Shown here piece after piece: positions 52,019 to 62,009 of a DNA stretch of 64,000 nt. The stretch covers positions 186,001 to 250,000 of the forward strand of contig NZ_JADLQN010000006.1 in NCBI RefSeq assembly GCF_015477835.1. Reading direction: 5' to 3'. Made by a program: the position numbers and the translations under genes. Source of the stretch: Nocardia higoensis. Its GTDB lineage: Bacteria > Actinomycetota > Actinomycetes > Mycobacteriales > Mycobacteriaceae. Each line of letters starts with the position of its first letter. The first letter of the stretch is position 1. The notes under the pieces are model-generated. The model saw only the letters and a program-made list of their open reading frames with translations, searched no databases and was not told the origin of the DNA.

Positions 52019-54592
52019 CTACTTCGCGTCGAAGGCGCGGGCCCGCAGCGAGCGCTCGACGCCGGCCTTGCCCTCGGACACCAGCCGCAGCAGCGCGGGC
52101 GGGTGATCGCCTGCCAGGAACTCGTCCGCCGTGGCCACGGCCTGCTCGGTGATCTCCCACGCCGGATACAGGCCGACGACGACGGTCTGGGCGACCTCGC
52201 TGGAGCGGCGCTCCCAGACCTCCGGGATCTCCGCGAAGTACTTGCCCACGTAGTCCTTCAGCAGTTCCCCTTGGCCCGCAGGTGCGAATCCGGCCACGAT
52301 GGCGCGGGTGGTGGCGTTGGGGATCGAGTCGTCGTGCATCGCCTTCTGCCAGGCATCGGCCTTGACCTCGGCCTGCGGGCGGGCGGTCGCCGCGGTGGCG
52401 GCTTGACGCTTGCCGGTGGCGGTCGGGTCGGCGGCCAGCTCCGCGTCGATGACCGGAGTCGCGAGACCGTCGGCGTCGATCTCGCCCGCGGCGGCCAGCG
52501 CGCCGATCACCCGCCAGCGCAGGTCGGTGTCCACCACCAGACCGGGCAGGCCGACCGTCGCCGGGTCGGAGTCGAGCAGTTCGCGCAGCAGCTCGGTGTG
52601 CCTGGCCTCCAGGCGCGCGCCCAGCAGCGCGTTGACGAAGGCCAGCTGGTGATCCGAGCCCGCCTCGGCTTCCCGCGCCAGTTCCAGCAGCCGGTCGCCG
52701 AACTCGGTCCAGCCGACCCCTTCGGCCCAGACCGGATCGGCGTAGCTGCCCAGGGCGGTGTGCGCCTGCATGAGCAGCCGCTGCACCACGCCGATCTCGG
52801 TCTCCGCGCCGATGCCCCGTTGCACCAGCGCGACGAAATCGCGGGCGCGCAGCTCGGCCTGCCTGGTCATCTCCCAGGCCGCCGACCAGGCCAACGTGCG
52901 CGGCAGCGGCTCGGCGATGTCGCCGATGCGATTGACCAGCACCTCGAGCGATTCCGGGTCCAGGCGTACCGAGCAGTAGGTGAGGTCGTCGTCGTTGATC
53001 AGCACGAACCTGCCCCGCGCGACGCCGATCAGCTCCGGCACCTCGGTGCGCTCGGCGGCGTCGAGGTCCAGCTCCACCCGGTGCGTGCGGACCAGCTTGC
53101 CGCCCTCGTCGTCGTAGACGCCGATCGCCAGCCGGTGCACGCGCTGCTCACCGGCGCCGGGCTGCGCGCCCTCCTGCACGACCGCGAACGAGCTGAAGGT
53201 GCCGTCCGCGGCGACCTCGAACTCCGGGCGCAGGATGTTCAGGCCGGTGGTCTTGAGCCACTGCGCGCCCCAGCCGGACAGATCGCGTCCGGAGGACTTC
53301 TCCAGTGCGCCGAGCAGGTCGTCGAAGGTGGCGTTGCCGTAGGCGTGCTCGGCGAAGTAGGCCCGCAGCCCGGCCAGGAACGGCTCCAACCCGACGTAGG
53401 CGACCAGCTGCTTGAGCACGCTGGCGCCCTTGGCGTAGGTGATGCCGTCGAAGTTGACCTCCACCGCGGCCAGGTCCGGGATGTCGGCGGCGATCGGGTG
53501 GGTGGAGGGCAGCTGGTCCTGCCGGTAGGCCCAGGACTTCTCCACGTTCGCGAAAGTGGTCCAGGCGCTGGTGTATTCGGTGGCCTCGGCCTGGCACAGC
53601 ACCGAGGCGAAGGTCGCGAACGACTCGTTCAGCCACAGGTCGTCCCACCACTTCATGGTGACCAGATCGCCGAACCACATATGCGCCATCTCGTGCAGGA
53701 CGGTCTCGGCGCGGCGCTCGTAGGAGGCGCGGGTGACCTTGGACCGGAACACGTAGTCCTCGAGGAAGGTGACCGCGCCCGCGTTCTCCATCGCGCCCGC
53801 GTTGAACTCCGGGACGAACAGCTGGTCGTACTTGCCGAAGGCGTAGGGCACGCCGAAGTTGCGGTGGTAGAAGCCGAAGCCCTGCTTGGTCTCGGTGAAC
53901 AGCCGCTCGGCGTCCATGTGCTCGGCCAGCGAGGCGCGGCAGTACAGGCCCAGCGGGATCTCGCCGTGCTCGTCGCGGTAGGTGTCGGTCCACTTGGCGT
54001 ACGGACCGGCGATCATGGCGACCAGGTAGGTGCTCATCGCCGGGGTGGTGGCGAAAGTATGCGTGGCGACGGCGCCGTCGTCGGTGCGCTCGCCTGCCCC
54101 GTTGGAGACGACCTGCCAGTCCAGCGGCGCGGTGGCGGTGATGTCGAAGGTGGCCTTGAGGTCGGGCTGGTCGAAGCAGGCGAACATCCGCTTGGCGTCG
54201 GCGGTTTCGAACTGCGAGTACAGGTAGACGCCGTTGTCGGCTGGGTCGACCATGCGGTGCAGGCCCTCGCCGGTGTGCGAGTACTCGCAGTCGGCCTCGA
54301 CGACGAGTTCGTTGCGCTCGACCAGATCCGGCAGCGTGATGCCGGTCGACTCGTCGTAGGAGTCCACGTCGAGCGCCGCACCGTTGAGCACGGCCGAGCG
54401 GACCCGCGCGGCGACGATGTCGATGAACGTGCTCGTGCCCGGCTTCGCGGTGAACGTGACGGTGGTGCGCGACCCGAAGGTGCTCGCCCCTGCGCTCTGG
54501 TCGGTGAGGTCGAGTTCGATGCGGTAGTTCTCGACGGCGACCGTGGCGGCGCGCTCGATCGCCTGGTCGCGGGTGAGATTCGGGGCGGACAT
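52019..54592 (-). CDS. pepN: Aminopeptidase N (M1 zinc metallopeptidase)
   Basis: Removes N-terminal amino acids from peptides in the cytosol. The 857-residue protein has the substrate-binding GAMEN (266-270), zinc site HEMAH (300-304) with third ligand Glu323 in LNESFA, and a catalytic Tyr in the usual downstream region; the C-terminal 350 residues are the ERAP1-like helical domain. Length and motifs match Rv2467. ATG 54592 has AAGGAG 4 nt upstream on the minus strand and is preferred to an ATG nine codons earlier. Confidence 0.96.
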   Translation of the reverse strand: MSAPNLTRDQAIERAATVAVENYRIELDLTDQSAGASTFGSRTTVTFTAKPGTSTFIDIVAARVRSAVLNGAALDVDSYDESTGITLPDLVERNELVVEADCEYSHTGEGLHRMVDPADNGVYLYSQFETADAKRMFACFDQPDLKATFDITATAPLDWQVVSNGAGERTDDGAVATHTFATTPAMSTYLVAMIAGPYAKWTDTYRDEHGEIPLGLYCRASLAEHMDAERLFTETKQGFGFYHRNFGVPYAFGKYDQLFVPEFNAGAMENAGAVTFLEDYVFRSKVTRASYERRAETVLHEMAHMWFGDLVTMKWWDDLWLNESFATFASVLCQAEATEYTSAWTTFANVEKSWAYRQDQLPSTHPIAADIPDLAAVEVNFDGITYAKGASVLKQLVAYVGLEPFLAGLRAYFAEHAYGNATFDDLLGALEKSSGRDLSGWGAQWLKTTGLNILRPEFEVAADGTFSSFAVVQEGAQPGAGEQRVHRLAIGVYDDEGGKLVRTHRVELDLDAAERTEVPELIGVARGRFVLINDDDLTYCSVRLDPESLEVLVNRIGDIAEPLPRTLAWSAAWEMTRQAELRARDFVALVQRGIGAETEIGVVQRLLMQAHTALGSYADPVWAEGVGWTEFGDRLLELAREAEAGSDHQLAFVNALLGARLEARHTELLRELLDSDPATVGLPGLVVDTDLRWRVIGALAAAGEIDADGLATPVIDAELAADPTATGKRQAATAATARPQAEVKADAWQKAMHDDSIPNATTRAIVAGFAPAGQGELLKDYVGKYFAEIPEVWERRSSEVAQTVVVGLYPAWEITEQAVATADEFLAGDHPPALLRLVSEGKAGVERSLRARAFDAK

Positions 54593-54880
54593 GGAACTCC
54601 TTCGCTCTTCGACGAACACGGCACGAATGTCGTCCGCGACGCGGCGGCGCCGACCTGCGGACCCGTCACGCGGACTGTGGGCCCAACCCTATCGGCCACC
54701 TCCGGCGCGGGCACTGCCCCATGACGGACAGGTACCCGTATCCGCCCGCCCCGGAGCACGGTGGCGGGGCGGGCGTCGCAGTGGCCGTGGATACGGCGGC
54801 CACGGGGAAGGGAAAGGGCGGGCGGTATTGTTTGCCTGCCCGACGGCCGGGCGACAACCCACGGATGCGGAGGCTCGACG

Positions 54881-55705
54881 GTGAAGCATGTGCACGCCGG
54901 GAAGGTGCGTGACCTGTACGAGGACGGCGACACCCTGCTGCTGGTCGCCTCCGATCGGGTCTCGGTGTACGACGTGGTGCTGCCCACGCCGATCCCCGGC
55001 AAGGGCGCGCTGCTGACCCAGCTGTCGAACTGGTGGTTCGACTTCTTCACCGACATCCCCAACCACATCGTCTCGACCGTCGACGTGCCCGAGGAGTTCG
55101 GCGGCCGCGCCGTGCGGGTCAAGCCGCTGCGGATGCTGCACGTGGAGTGCATCGCCCGCGGCTACCTGACCGGTTCGGGCCTGAAGGAGTACCAGGCCAC
55201 CGGCACGGTGTCCGGGGTGACGCTGCCGGCCGGACTGCGCGACGGGGACAAGCTGCCCGAACCGATCTTCACCCCCACCAGCAAGGCCTCCGAAGGCCAC
55301 GACGAGCCGATCACCTTCGCCGACGTGGTGAACCAGGAGGGCCGCGAGGTCGCCGAGGCGCTGCGCGAGCGCACCCTCGAGATCTACCGCCGCGGCGCCG
55401 AACACGCCGCGGGCAACGGCGTGATCATCGCCGACACCAAGGTCGAATTCGGCTGGGACGGTGACGTGCTCACCCTCGGGGACGAGGTCCTCACTTCGGA
55501 CTCCTCGCGTTTCTGGCCCGCCGACCAGTGGAAGCCCGGCCGCTCGCAGCCCTCCTTCGACAAGCAGTTCGTCCGCGACTGGGCGACCTCCACCGGCTGG
55601 GACAAGGAACCGCCCGGCCCGGAGATTCCCGCCGACATCGTCGAGGCCACCCGGCGCAAGTACCAGGAGGCCTACGAACTCATCACCGGTCGCGCCTGGG
55701 GCTGA
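54881..55705 (+). CDS. purC: SAICAR synthetase (phosphoribosylaminoimidazole-succinocarboxamide synthase)
   Basis: Purine biosynthesis: joins aspartate to CAIR using ATP. The 274-residue protein has HAGKVRDLYEDGDTLLLVASDRVSVYDVVLPTPIPGKGALLTQLSNWWF, HVECIARGYLTGSGLKEY, FTPTSKASEGHDEPITF and LIIADTKVEFG-like IIADTKVEFGWDG, all hallmark PurC motifs. GTG 54881 has GGAGG 7 nt upstream. The 54593-54880 stretch before it, shared with divergent pepN, shows GC-rich repeats but no obvious PurR-type site. The other purine genes are not in the window. Confidence 0.96.
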   Translation: MKHVHAGKVRDLYEDGDTLLLVASDRVSVYDVVLPTPIPGKGALLTQLSNWWFDFFTDIPNHIVSTVDVPEEFGGRAVRVKPLRMLHVECIARGYLTGSGLKEYQATGTVSGVTLPAGLRDGDKLPEPIFTPTSKASEGHDEPITFADVVNQEGREVAEALRERTLEIYRRGAEHAAGNGVIIADTKVEFGWDGDVLTLGDEVLTSDSSRFWPADQWKPGRSQPSFDKQFVRDWATSTGWDKEPPGPEIPADIVEATRRKYQEAYELITGRAWG

Positions 55706-55844
55706 TCGCCACGCGGCCGAGGGGAGGGACGCGGGGCCGGTCCTCGTGCTCGGCCGCATCCTGATTCGCGCTGACAGGCGAGCCTCGGCGGTGCGATACT
55801 CCCCGATGTCCGTGGCCGAGGGCCGCGCGACAGGGAGGCGGGAC

Positions 55845-57536
55845 ATGAGGCGCGCAGGCACCGATCCGGGCACGCCCGAGCAGAGTGATCCGAGGCAGGC
55901 GAAGTCCGGCGGGGGGAGCACCGGCACGAGGGGCGCGGGCAAAGGCGGTGCCGGTCGGGGGAGGACCGGCCGGACCGGACGGGCGAAGCCGCAGTTGCGC
56001 AAGGCCGGACGGGGCGGAGCCGACCCGACGACGTCGGGCCGGTGGAATACCCCGGCGTGGCTGCTGTTCGGGACGTTCGCCGCGGCGGTCGTCGGATTCA
56101 TGGTGACCTGGCAGGTGCTCGACTGGATCGCCATCTCCCGCGAGTCGGGCGGGTCGTGTGGCACCAGCAGGGGGATCAGCTACGGGGACTGTCCCCGGTA
56201 CTGGGGCACCATCTTCGTCATCTCGCTGTTCGGGCTGATGGCGTTCGTTCCGCTGCTCCTGTTCGCGCTGATCCGCACCCGGCTGGCGGGCGCGCTGGCA
56301 GGCGCGGTCGCCGCGGTGCTCGCGATCTATCCGGCGGCGATCGCTTTCGGCCAACTGCACGGCGACACCTGGGAGCCGGCCTGGGCCGCGCCCTCGGATC
56401 GCACGGACGACGGCGAGACCGGCGGCCTCTGGCACACCGCGGCGGAGGCGGGCACCGCCGTGCGCGTCGCCTTCGACGGGTTGACGGCATTCGACGTCGC
56501 CTCGGGTTCGACACGCTGGTCGGCTGTCTTCCCGGACCGGGATGTGCTGTGCGCGATGAGCCGGACGGCTCCCGAGGGAATCGGGCTGGTCGCCCGGCAC
56601 GACGAGAACGCTCCCTGCGCCGGTTTCGGGGCGGTGGATATCGCGACCGGGCGGACCCTCTGGGAATCCACCGTGCCCGGCGGGCTCGTCGACGGCCCCG
56701 ACGTACTCGCCGTCACCGGCGGCACCGCCGTCGCACTGGGCGAGGACGCCGTGCACGGGTTCGCCCTGCGGGACGGCGCGCCCCGCTGGCAGTTCCGGTT
56801 GCCGGAATCGGCCTGCGGCACTCCGTGGCTGGCCGCGGGGCGCTATGTGGTCGTCGCGGTGGACCGCTGCACCGGCGCCGAGTCCGCCGACGACAGTGGG
56901 CCCGCACTGTGGGCGCTCGCCCCCGACACCGGTGCGGTGGCCTGGACCGTGGCCGTCCCGTTCGAGGGCGCTCGCCGGGTCACCCGGATCGCCTCGGAAC
57001 CACTCGTCGTGCACGTCACCGAGAACGGCAGACGCGGCCGGTCCGCCTTCGTGGCCTTCGACGACACCGGCGCGGTCACCGCCACCATCGAGACCGGCAC
57101 CGGCACCGCAGATCCGGAGTTGATGCCCCTGCGGCCGGTCGACCTCGCCGGGTTCGACGCTGCCCCGGTCACCAGGACGGTGGTGACCGGAAACACGCTC
57201 GTCGCCGTCGCCCGCGCCGAGAGCGAGAACGGCTACCGGCTCCTCGCCCACGACCTCGCCACCGGCGCCAGGCGTTGGACCGGCGACCTGCTCGACGACG
57301 ATCCCGACGCGCTGGTCGCCGACGGCGACCGCGTGATGGTGGTCGTCGACAATTTCCGGGTGCTCGGCCTGGGCGCCTTCGACCTGCGCACCGGCGCCGA
57401 ATCCCACGCGGGCGTGGCCGTCGTCGAGCGTTCTGGGCCGTCGCTGCAGGTGTTCGCCCTGCCCGAGGTCTATCTCGTGCTCAGCAGCGACGGCAGTTCG
57501 CCCTACCGGCCGTTGCAGGCCGTCGCCCGCCCGTGA
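55845..57536 (+). CDS. Membrane protein with PQQ-like beta-propeller ectodomain
   Basis: A 563-residue protein of unknown function. The first 65 residues are basic, Gly/Arg/Lys-rich and cytosolic; three membrane segments follow (WLLFGTFAAAVVGFMVTWQVL, TIFVISLFGLMAFVPLLLFALI, LAGALAGAVAAVLAIYPAAIAFG). The remaining 380 residues show repeated blade-like patterns (AFDVASGSTRWSAVFPDRD; AVDIATGRTLWESTVPGG; GFALRDGAPRWQFRLP; ALAPDTGAVAWTVAVPFEG; AHDLATGARRWTGDLL), i.e. a PQQ/YncE-type propeller without enzymatic residues I can name. ATG 55845 follows GGGAGG. Possibly an envelope scaffold or sensor. Confidence 0.8.
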   Translation: MRRAGTDPGTPEQSDPRQAKSGGGSTGTRGAGKGGAGRGRTGRTGRAKPQLRKAGRGGADPTTSGRWNTPAWLLFGTFAAAVVGFMVTWQVLDWIAISRESGGSCGTSRGISYGDCPRYWGTIFVISLFGLMAFVPLLLFALIRTRLAGALAGAVAAVLAIYPAAIAFGQLHGDTWEPAWAAPSDRTDDGETGGLWHTAAEAGTAVRVAFDGLTAFDVASGSTRWSAVFPDRDVLCAMSRTAPEGIGLVARHDENAPCAGFGAVDIATGRTLWESTVPGGLVDGPDVLAVTGGTAVALGEDAVHGFALRDGAPRWQFRLPESACGTPWLAAGRYVVVAVDRCTGAESADDSGPALWALAPDTGAVAWTVAVPFEGARRVTRIASEPLVVHVTENGRRGRSAFVAFDDTGAVTATIETGTGTADPELMPLRPVDLAGFDAAPVTRTVVTGNTLVAVARAESENGYRLLAHDLATGARRWTGDLLDDDPDALVADGDRVMVVVDNFRVLGLGAFDLRTGAESHAGVAVVERSGPSLQVFALPEVYLVLSSDGSSPYRPLQAVARP

Positions 57537-57555
57537 CGCCGATCGTCCTCGTGCG

Positions 57556-58074
57556 CTAGGCGGCGCAGGCCGGGGAGGTGGTCTGGGTGTTGGCCAGCAT
57601 CTGGCACGCCCAGGCCAGCTGGAGTTTCCAGCGCCCGTCCTCGGCGACGAAGGGAATGAGGGTGGGCCCCTGCACCGGCTTGCCGTCGAGGGTCATGTCC
57701 GCGGTGGCCTGCAGGACAGCGTCGCCCTGGTAGTCCACCGAGACGATCGTCAAGGTGATCCCGTTGGCCTGGGAAGCCTGGGCCAGCTTGTCGATCAGCG
57801 TCGGGTCGGCGTCGGCGCCCTGCACCGCACCGGTCTTCAGGGTGGCGGGGGTGTCCGGGTCGAGCGCGAGCTGGAAACCGGCGTTGAGGTCCGCGGGGCT
57901 GGGCAGCGGCACCGGTGGCTGCTGCGCTCCGGCGGCGGGGGCGGTCGTCGCGGATTCGGCGGACACGGTCGCCTCGTCGGCATCGGACCCGCCGCAGCCC
58001 GCGGCGAGCACCGCGACCGAGGCGAGGCAAGCGGCGAGCGCGGCGCGGGACAGGCGTGGCCTGGGAAGGTTCAT
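57556..58074 (-). CDS. MTB12-like lipoprotein
   Basis: A 172-residue exported lipoprotein: signal peptide with lipobox LAAGC (Cys27), an Ala/Thr/Pro spacer, then a domain (DLNAGFQLALDPDTPATLKTGAVQGADADPTLIDKLAQASQANGITLTIVSVDYQGDAVLQATADMTLDGKPVQGPTLIPFVAEDGRWKLQLAWAC) that resembles the low-molecular-weight antigen MTB12 (Rv2376c) of mycobacteria, an immunogenic secreted protein of unknown function. ATG 58074 has GAGAGGA at 5-nt spacing. It follows an ABC transporter operon on the same strand with an 88-nt gap. Confidence 0.82.
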   Translation of the reverse strand: MNLPRPRLSRAALAACLASVAVLAAGCGGSDADEATVSAESATTAPAAGAQQPPVPLPSPADLNAGFQLALDPDTPATLKTGAVQGADADPTLIDKLAQASQANGITLTIVSVDYQGDAVLQATADMTLDGKPVQGPTLIPFVAEDGRWKLQLAWACQMLANTQTTSPACAA

Positions 58075-58162
58075 CGGGGTCCTCTCGTCGGCGGCGTGAT
58101 TGTCGCTGGAGTGCGTGCGGCTGGAGTCGCCGTCGTGGTCGCGGTGGACGGACGGGGTGGGC

Positions 58163-60658
58163 TCATTCGGTGCCGATGGCCTCGATGATGTCCAGCCGCG
58201 CGGCGCGGACGGCGGGGGGAATGGAGCCGAGCAGGCTCAGCGCGATCGCCCCGAGCGCGAAGACCACCATCATCGGCCCCGGCCGGTAGGCGACGTCGAG
58301 ATTCATGATGTCGGGGGTGATCCGGTCGAAGAAGAGCTGGCTGAGCGCGCCGAAGCCGAGGCCGAGCACCCCGCCCACGACGCCGATGCCGACCGCCTCG
58401 GCCAGCACCGTGCGCAGCACCACGCGCCGGGTCGCCCCCATCGCGCGCAGCACGCCCAGTTCGCGTCTGCGTTCGAGGACCGACAGGCCCAGCGTGTTGA
58501 GCAGGGCCACGGCGGCGATGAGCACCACGATCACCCACACCGCGTTCGCGACCCCGGCGCCCTGGCGGATCGCGCTGTCCACTCCGGCCAGCGACTCCTG
58601 CCCGGTGAAGACGTGGGTGTCGGCGGGGACCACCGCGCGCACGGCCGCGCGCAGTTGTTCGGAGCCGATATCGTCGCGGCCGTCGATCTGCAGCACGGTG
58701 GATCCGGGCCGGTCGAACCAGTCGCGCATCTGCTCGAGTCCGATGGCGGCGTTTCCGGTGAGCGCGGAGAAGTAGGAGACCACCCCGACCACGGGCAGTT
58801 GCCGTTGCCCCGACGGAGTGCGCATGGTCAGCGCATCGCCTTCGGTCACACCGAGGGTCCGGCTCAGGTCGCGGGAGAGCACGATGCCGTGCCCGCTGAT
58901 CACCGCTTCCCTGGCCGCCGGGGACAGATCGGCGTAGAGGGGACTGATCGCGCCGGGCGCCAGCCCGTACAGGATGATGCGTTCCTCGCCGAGGGTGGCA
59001 TAGGCGAGCTGGCCCTCGACGACCCGCTCGACCTCCGGCAGCGCGGCGATCCGGGAGGCGGCGTCGGTGGGCAGCGCCGGGTCGGTGGGCATCTGGTCGG
59101 CCGGTCTGGCGGCGACCAGCAGGTCCACCTCGTCGACCGCGCCGATCGAGCCGCGCACCGCGCCGAGCATGTCGCTGTTGGCGCCGGTGATGGTGACCGT
59201 CATGGCCACGGCGATGAACACCGTCATCATGGTCGCCCACACCCGGCGAGGCGCGCGCCGCACCGTGGCCGCCGCGAGCTCACCGGCCTTGCCGCACCGC
59301 CGCGCCACCTCCGCCGCCGCCGAGACCAGCGTCCCGGTGACCGCCCAGCAGGCGAACAGCCCCGCGCCGAAGAACATCGACAGCGCCACGCCCGACCAGA
59401 CCAGGTCACCCAGCCGGAGCGCGACCAGGACGACGGCCAGCCCCATCGCCCCGATCGCGACACACCCCGAGCCGACGCGCATCCACAGCGGCACCCGGTC
59501 GGCGACCGAGACACCCACCGGGGCGAGCGCCTCCACCGGCGACACCTTGTACACCTGGTGCGCCGCCACCGCCGCCGCCGCGACACTGGTGCCGACCGCG
59601 GCGGCGAGCGCGATCGGAATCGCGTACACCGGAACCGAATACACGGTCCTGGCCTCGACGGACTGCAGCAGCGCCACGGGCAGCGCGTCGACGGTCGTGC
59701 GCCCGTAGGCGATGCCGAGCGCCGTACCCAGCACACCGCCCGCCAGGCCGATGACCCCCGCCTCGGTGAGCAGGTCGGCGGCCAGGGTGCGCCTGCGGCC
59801 GCCGACGGCGCGCAGCATCGACAGCGTCCGGCGGCGCTGCGCGATCGCCATCGACATGGCGGTGTAGATGAGGAACGCGGCGACGATGAAGGCCAGCGCC
59901 GCGCCCATCAGTGTCATGTACTGGAGGATGCGCAGGCCGTTACCGGTACGCACCGCGCGCAGCGTCGGCTCGGCCACGATCGCCCGTCCGTCGATCCGCT
60001 GCTCTACCGCGGCGCGGACGTCCGCTGGATCCGCGCCGGGCTCGGTGACCAGCAGGATCGAGTCCAGGTGATCGGTGCGTCCGAGCGCCCGCTGCGCGAC
60101 CGGCAGCGAGGTGAGAACGTAGTGACCCTCGTTGAGCCTGCCGAGCTGTCCGCCGTCGAGCACGCCCGCCACCGTCACGTCGGTGCGGCCGACCCGCAGG
60201 CGATCGCCTGCGGACACGCCGAGGCCCGGACCGACGAGCACGCCGTCCGGCACCGAGATCAGCGCGCTCAGCCGGGACTCGATGGCCGGTTGCAGCACGC
60301 TGCCCAGGGCGGTCGCGCTCGCGTCGGTGCCGAGCACCAGCGCCGAGCCCGCCGAGGTCGGCGCGACCGTGCGCACCATCGGCACGGCCGCGCGCACGCC
60401 GGGCACGGCGGCCACGTCGGCGTGCAGCGTGCCGGGGAACCCGGAGTCGGTGATCCCGGAGACCTCGAGACTCGCCTCGCCCGCCAGACCGTCGACCAGC
60501 CGGTGCACCGATCCGGTGAGCGAGCCGAACATGCCGAACACGGCGACCAGGAACGCCGCCGACACCGCCATCACTGTGATCGAGGCCAGCGTCCGGCCGC
60601 GGTGCACGGCGAATTCGCGCAGGCTGAACAGTCGCCAGCGATCGATCAGCGCGCGCAC
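58163..60658 (-). CDS. MacB/FtsX-type ABC permease with two core domains
   Basis: An 831-residue permease with two FtsX-like halves: each has a periplasmic domain flanked by membrane helices (ALAFIVAAFLIYTAMSMAIAQRRRTLSMLRAVGGRRRTLAADLLTEA and VIVVLIAAVALLNTLGLSVLERRRELGVLRAMGATRRVVLRTVLAEA are the paired signatures). About 8-10 membrane segments. This is the actinobacterial type VII (MacB-like) transporter, which extracts lipids or peptides from the membrane rather than pumping through a channel. GTG 60658 overlaps the ATPase gene by 13 nt. Substrate unknown; the nearby PKS makes a polyketide-derived lipid possible. Confidence 0.88.
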   Translation of the reverse strand: MRALIDRWRLFSLREFAVHRGRTLASITVMAVSAAFLVAVFGMFGSLTGSVHRLVDGLAGEASLEVSGITDSGFPGTLHADVAAVPGVRAAVPMVRTVAPTSAGSALVLGTDASATALGSVLQPAIESRLSALISVPDGVLVGPGLGVSAGDRLRVGRTDVTVAGVLDGGQLGRLNEGHYVLTSLPVAQRALGRTDHLDSILLVTEPGADPADVRAAVEQRIDGRAIVAEPTLRAVRTGNGLRILQYMTLMGAALAFIVAAFLIYTAMSMAIAQRRRTLSMLRAVGGRRRTLAADLLTEAGVIGLAGGVLGTALGIAYGRTTVDALPVALLQSVEARTVYSVPVYAIPIALAAAVGTSVAAAAVAAHQVYKVSPVEALAPVGVSVADRVPLWMRVGSGCVAIGAMGLAVVLVALRLGDLVWSGVALSMFFGAGLFACWAVTGTLVSAAAEVARRCGKAGELAAATVRRAPRRVWATMMTVFIAVAMTVTITGANSDMLGAVRGSIGAVDEVDLLVAARPADQMPTDPALPTDAASRIAALPEVERVVEGQLAYATLGEERIILYGLAPGAISPLYADLSPAAREAVISGHGIVLSRDLSRTLGVTEGDALTMRTPSGQRQLPVVGVVSYFSALTGNAAIGLEQMRDWFDRPGSTVLQIDGRDDIGSEQLRAAVRAVVPADTHVFTGQESLAGVDSAIRQGAGVANAVWVIVVLIAAVALLNTLGLSVLERRRELGVLRAMGATRRVVLRTVLAEAVGIGVVGGVLGLGFGALSQLFFDRITPDIMNLDVAYRPGPMMVVFALGAIALSLLGSIPPAVRAARLDIIEAIGTE

Positions 60659-61386
60659 GGCGGCTCCACGGGGCCGGCGGTCGCGGCGCCCGCGGCCGTC
60701 GGCTCGTCGGCGACGATCCGTCCGTCGCCGAGGGTGACGACACGATCGGTCCTTGCCGCTGCCTCGGGGTCGTGGGTCACCATCACCACCGATCGCGATC
60801 CTGTCGCGCTGCTCGCGATCTCGGCCAGCAGTGTCAGGATCTCGGCGCTCGTCGCCGAGTCGAGATTGCCGGTGGGCTCGTCGGCGAGCACCAGCGGCGG
60901 ATCCATGATCAGCGCCCGTGCCACCGCCACCCGCTGCATCTGTCCGCCGGACAGTTCGGCGGGGCGGTGTTCGGCGCGGCTGCCGAGCCCGACCAGTTCG
61001 AGCAGTTCGCCCGCCCGCTCGCGCGCCGAACGCAGCGCGCTGCCGTCGAGCAGGCGGGGCACCGCGACGTTCTCCCAGGCGGACAGGGTGGGCAGCAGAT
61101 TGAAGAACTGGAACACGAAACCCACGCTGTGCCTGCGGAATTCGGATTGCTCGTCGTCGCCGAGGCCGCCGATCTCGCGATCACCGAAGCGGATGGAGCC
61201 GGTGTCGGGCCGGTCGAGCGCGCCGAGCAGGTGCAGCATCGTGGACTTGCCCGCGCCGGAGGGGCCCACCACCGAGACGAACTGCCCCGGCGCGACCGCG
61301 AAATCGACGCCGTCGAGCGCAGTAACCGTCTGGCCGCCGATGCGGTAATGCTTGGAGACCTCGGACAATTCGATGATCGGTGGCAT
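60646..61386 (-). CDS. MacB/LolD-type ABC ATPase
   Basis: Drives the coupled permease. The 246-residue protein has Walker A GPSGAGKST, FVFQFFNLLPTLSAWENVAVP (the Q-loop region typical of LolD/MacB ATPases), signature LSGGQMQRVAVARAL, Walker B LVLADEPTGNLDS and the H-loop VMVTHDPEAAARTDRVV. ATG 61386 gives MPPIIELSEVSKHYRIGG. It starts 14 nt after the SRPBCC gene stop and its 3' end overlaps the permease start, so SRPBCC, ATPase and permease form one operon. Confidence 0.9.
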   Translation of the reverse strand: MPPIIELSEVSKHYRIGGQTVTALDGVDFAVAPGQFVSVVGPSGAGKSTMLHLLGALDRPDTGSIRFGDREIGGLGDDEQSEFRRHSVGFVFQFFNLLPTLSAWENVAVPRLLDGSALRSARERAGELLELVGLGSRAEHRPAELSGGQMQRVAVARALIMDPPLVLADEPTGNLDSATSAEILTLLAEIASSATGSRSVVMVTHDPEAAARTDRVVTLGDGRIVADEPTAAGAATAGPVEPPCAR

Positions 61387-61400
61387 CGTCGGCGTCCCGG

Positions 61401-61841
61401 TCAGGCGTTCACGTCGGAGAGCGCGGCGAGTTTGCCGATCGAGGCCACCAGTTGCGTCTGCGCTTCCTGCTGTACCGATTGTTCCAGCGGGCCGGTGAGC
61501 ATCGCGCCGGTGAATGCCCCGGCGATGGTGAGCTGGCAACCTCCTGGCTTGCGTTCGATCGCGAAGCTGAACTCGCAGGTGACTCCGGCCGGGCTGCGGC
61601 CGGCGATGATCAGCTGCATCGGCGGCTTGAACGCGGTGACGGTCAATTCGATGCGTTGTGACATACCGAGCATGCGAATGTTCTGCACCATCCGGGAATT
61701 CACTGTGATGTTCTCCGGTGGCGCCTCCGCGAAACTCTCGTGGAGCATGAACCAATCGCTCCACGTGCTCGTGTCGGCGATAATCGTGTAGATCTGCGCC
61801 GGGGACGCTTCCAGTGCTCTGCTGACCTCGAAGCCGGCCAT
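61401..61841 (-). CDS. SRPBCC (START-like) domain protein
   Basis: A 146-residue cytosolic protein with the SRPBCC pattern: FEVSRALEASPAQIYTIIADTSTWSDWFMLH at the N-terminus and a long C-terminal helix (GPLEQSVQQEAQTQLVASIGKLAALS). The fold makes a deep hydrophobic pocket, in polyketide cyclases, coenzyme Q-binding and toxin-antitoxin families. ATG 61841 has GGGAGGATTC directly upstream. First gene of the transporter operon and divergent from a PKS, so it may carry or process a lipid or polyketide; this is inference. Confidence 0.85.
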   Translation of the reverse strand: MAGFEVSRALEASPAQIYTIIADTSTWSDWFMLHESFAEAPPENITVNSRMVQNIRMLGMSQRIELTVTAFKPPMQLIIAGRSPAGVTCEFSFAIERKPGGCQLTIAGAFTGAMLTGPLEQSVQQEAQTQLVASIGKLAALSDVNA

Positions 61842-61971
61842 GAATCCTCCCTGATGTCCGCCTGCCGAGGGTGCCGGCGTGCCCGGGAAACCTGGGGCAC
61901 CGGAGACCGATTCTCGGTGGTGGCAGCGCGAACGTAGTTGCGAGCGTCCATGATTCACCGAACCTGTGCAA

Positions 61972-62009
61972 GTGACCGGAGGTCACGGATACAGGTTTTT
62001 CCGAACCTG
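61972..62009. promoter_or_regulatory. Two palindromes between the SRPBCC-ABC operon and the PKS gene
   Basis: GTGACC-GGA-GGTCAC (61972-61986) is a perfect 6+6 palindrome. Six bases later CAGGTT-TTTCCG-AACCTG (61992-62009) is another, flanked by TACAG/CTGTA; AACCTG occurs a third time just before the first. The 394-bp gap 61842-62235 has no gene. These look like operators for both divergent units, but no regulator gene is inside the window. Confidence 0.5.
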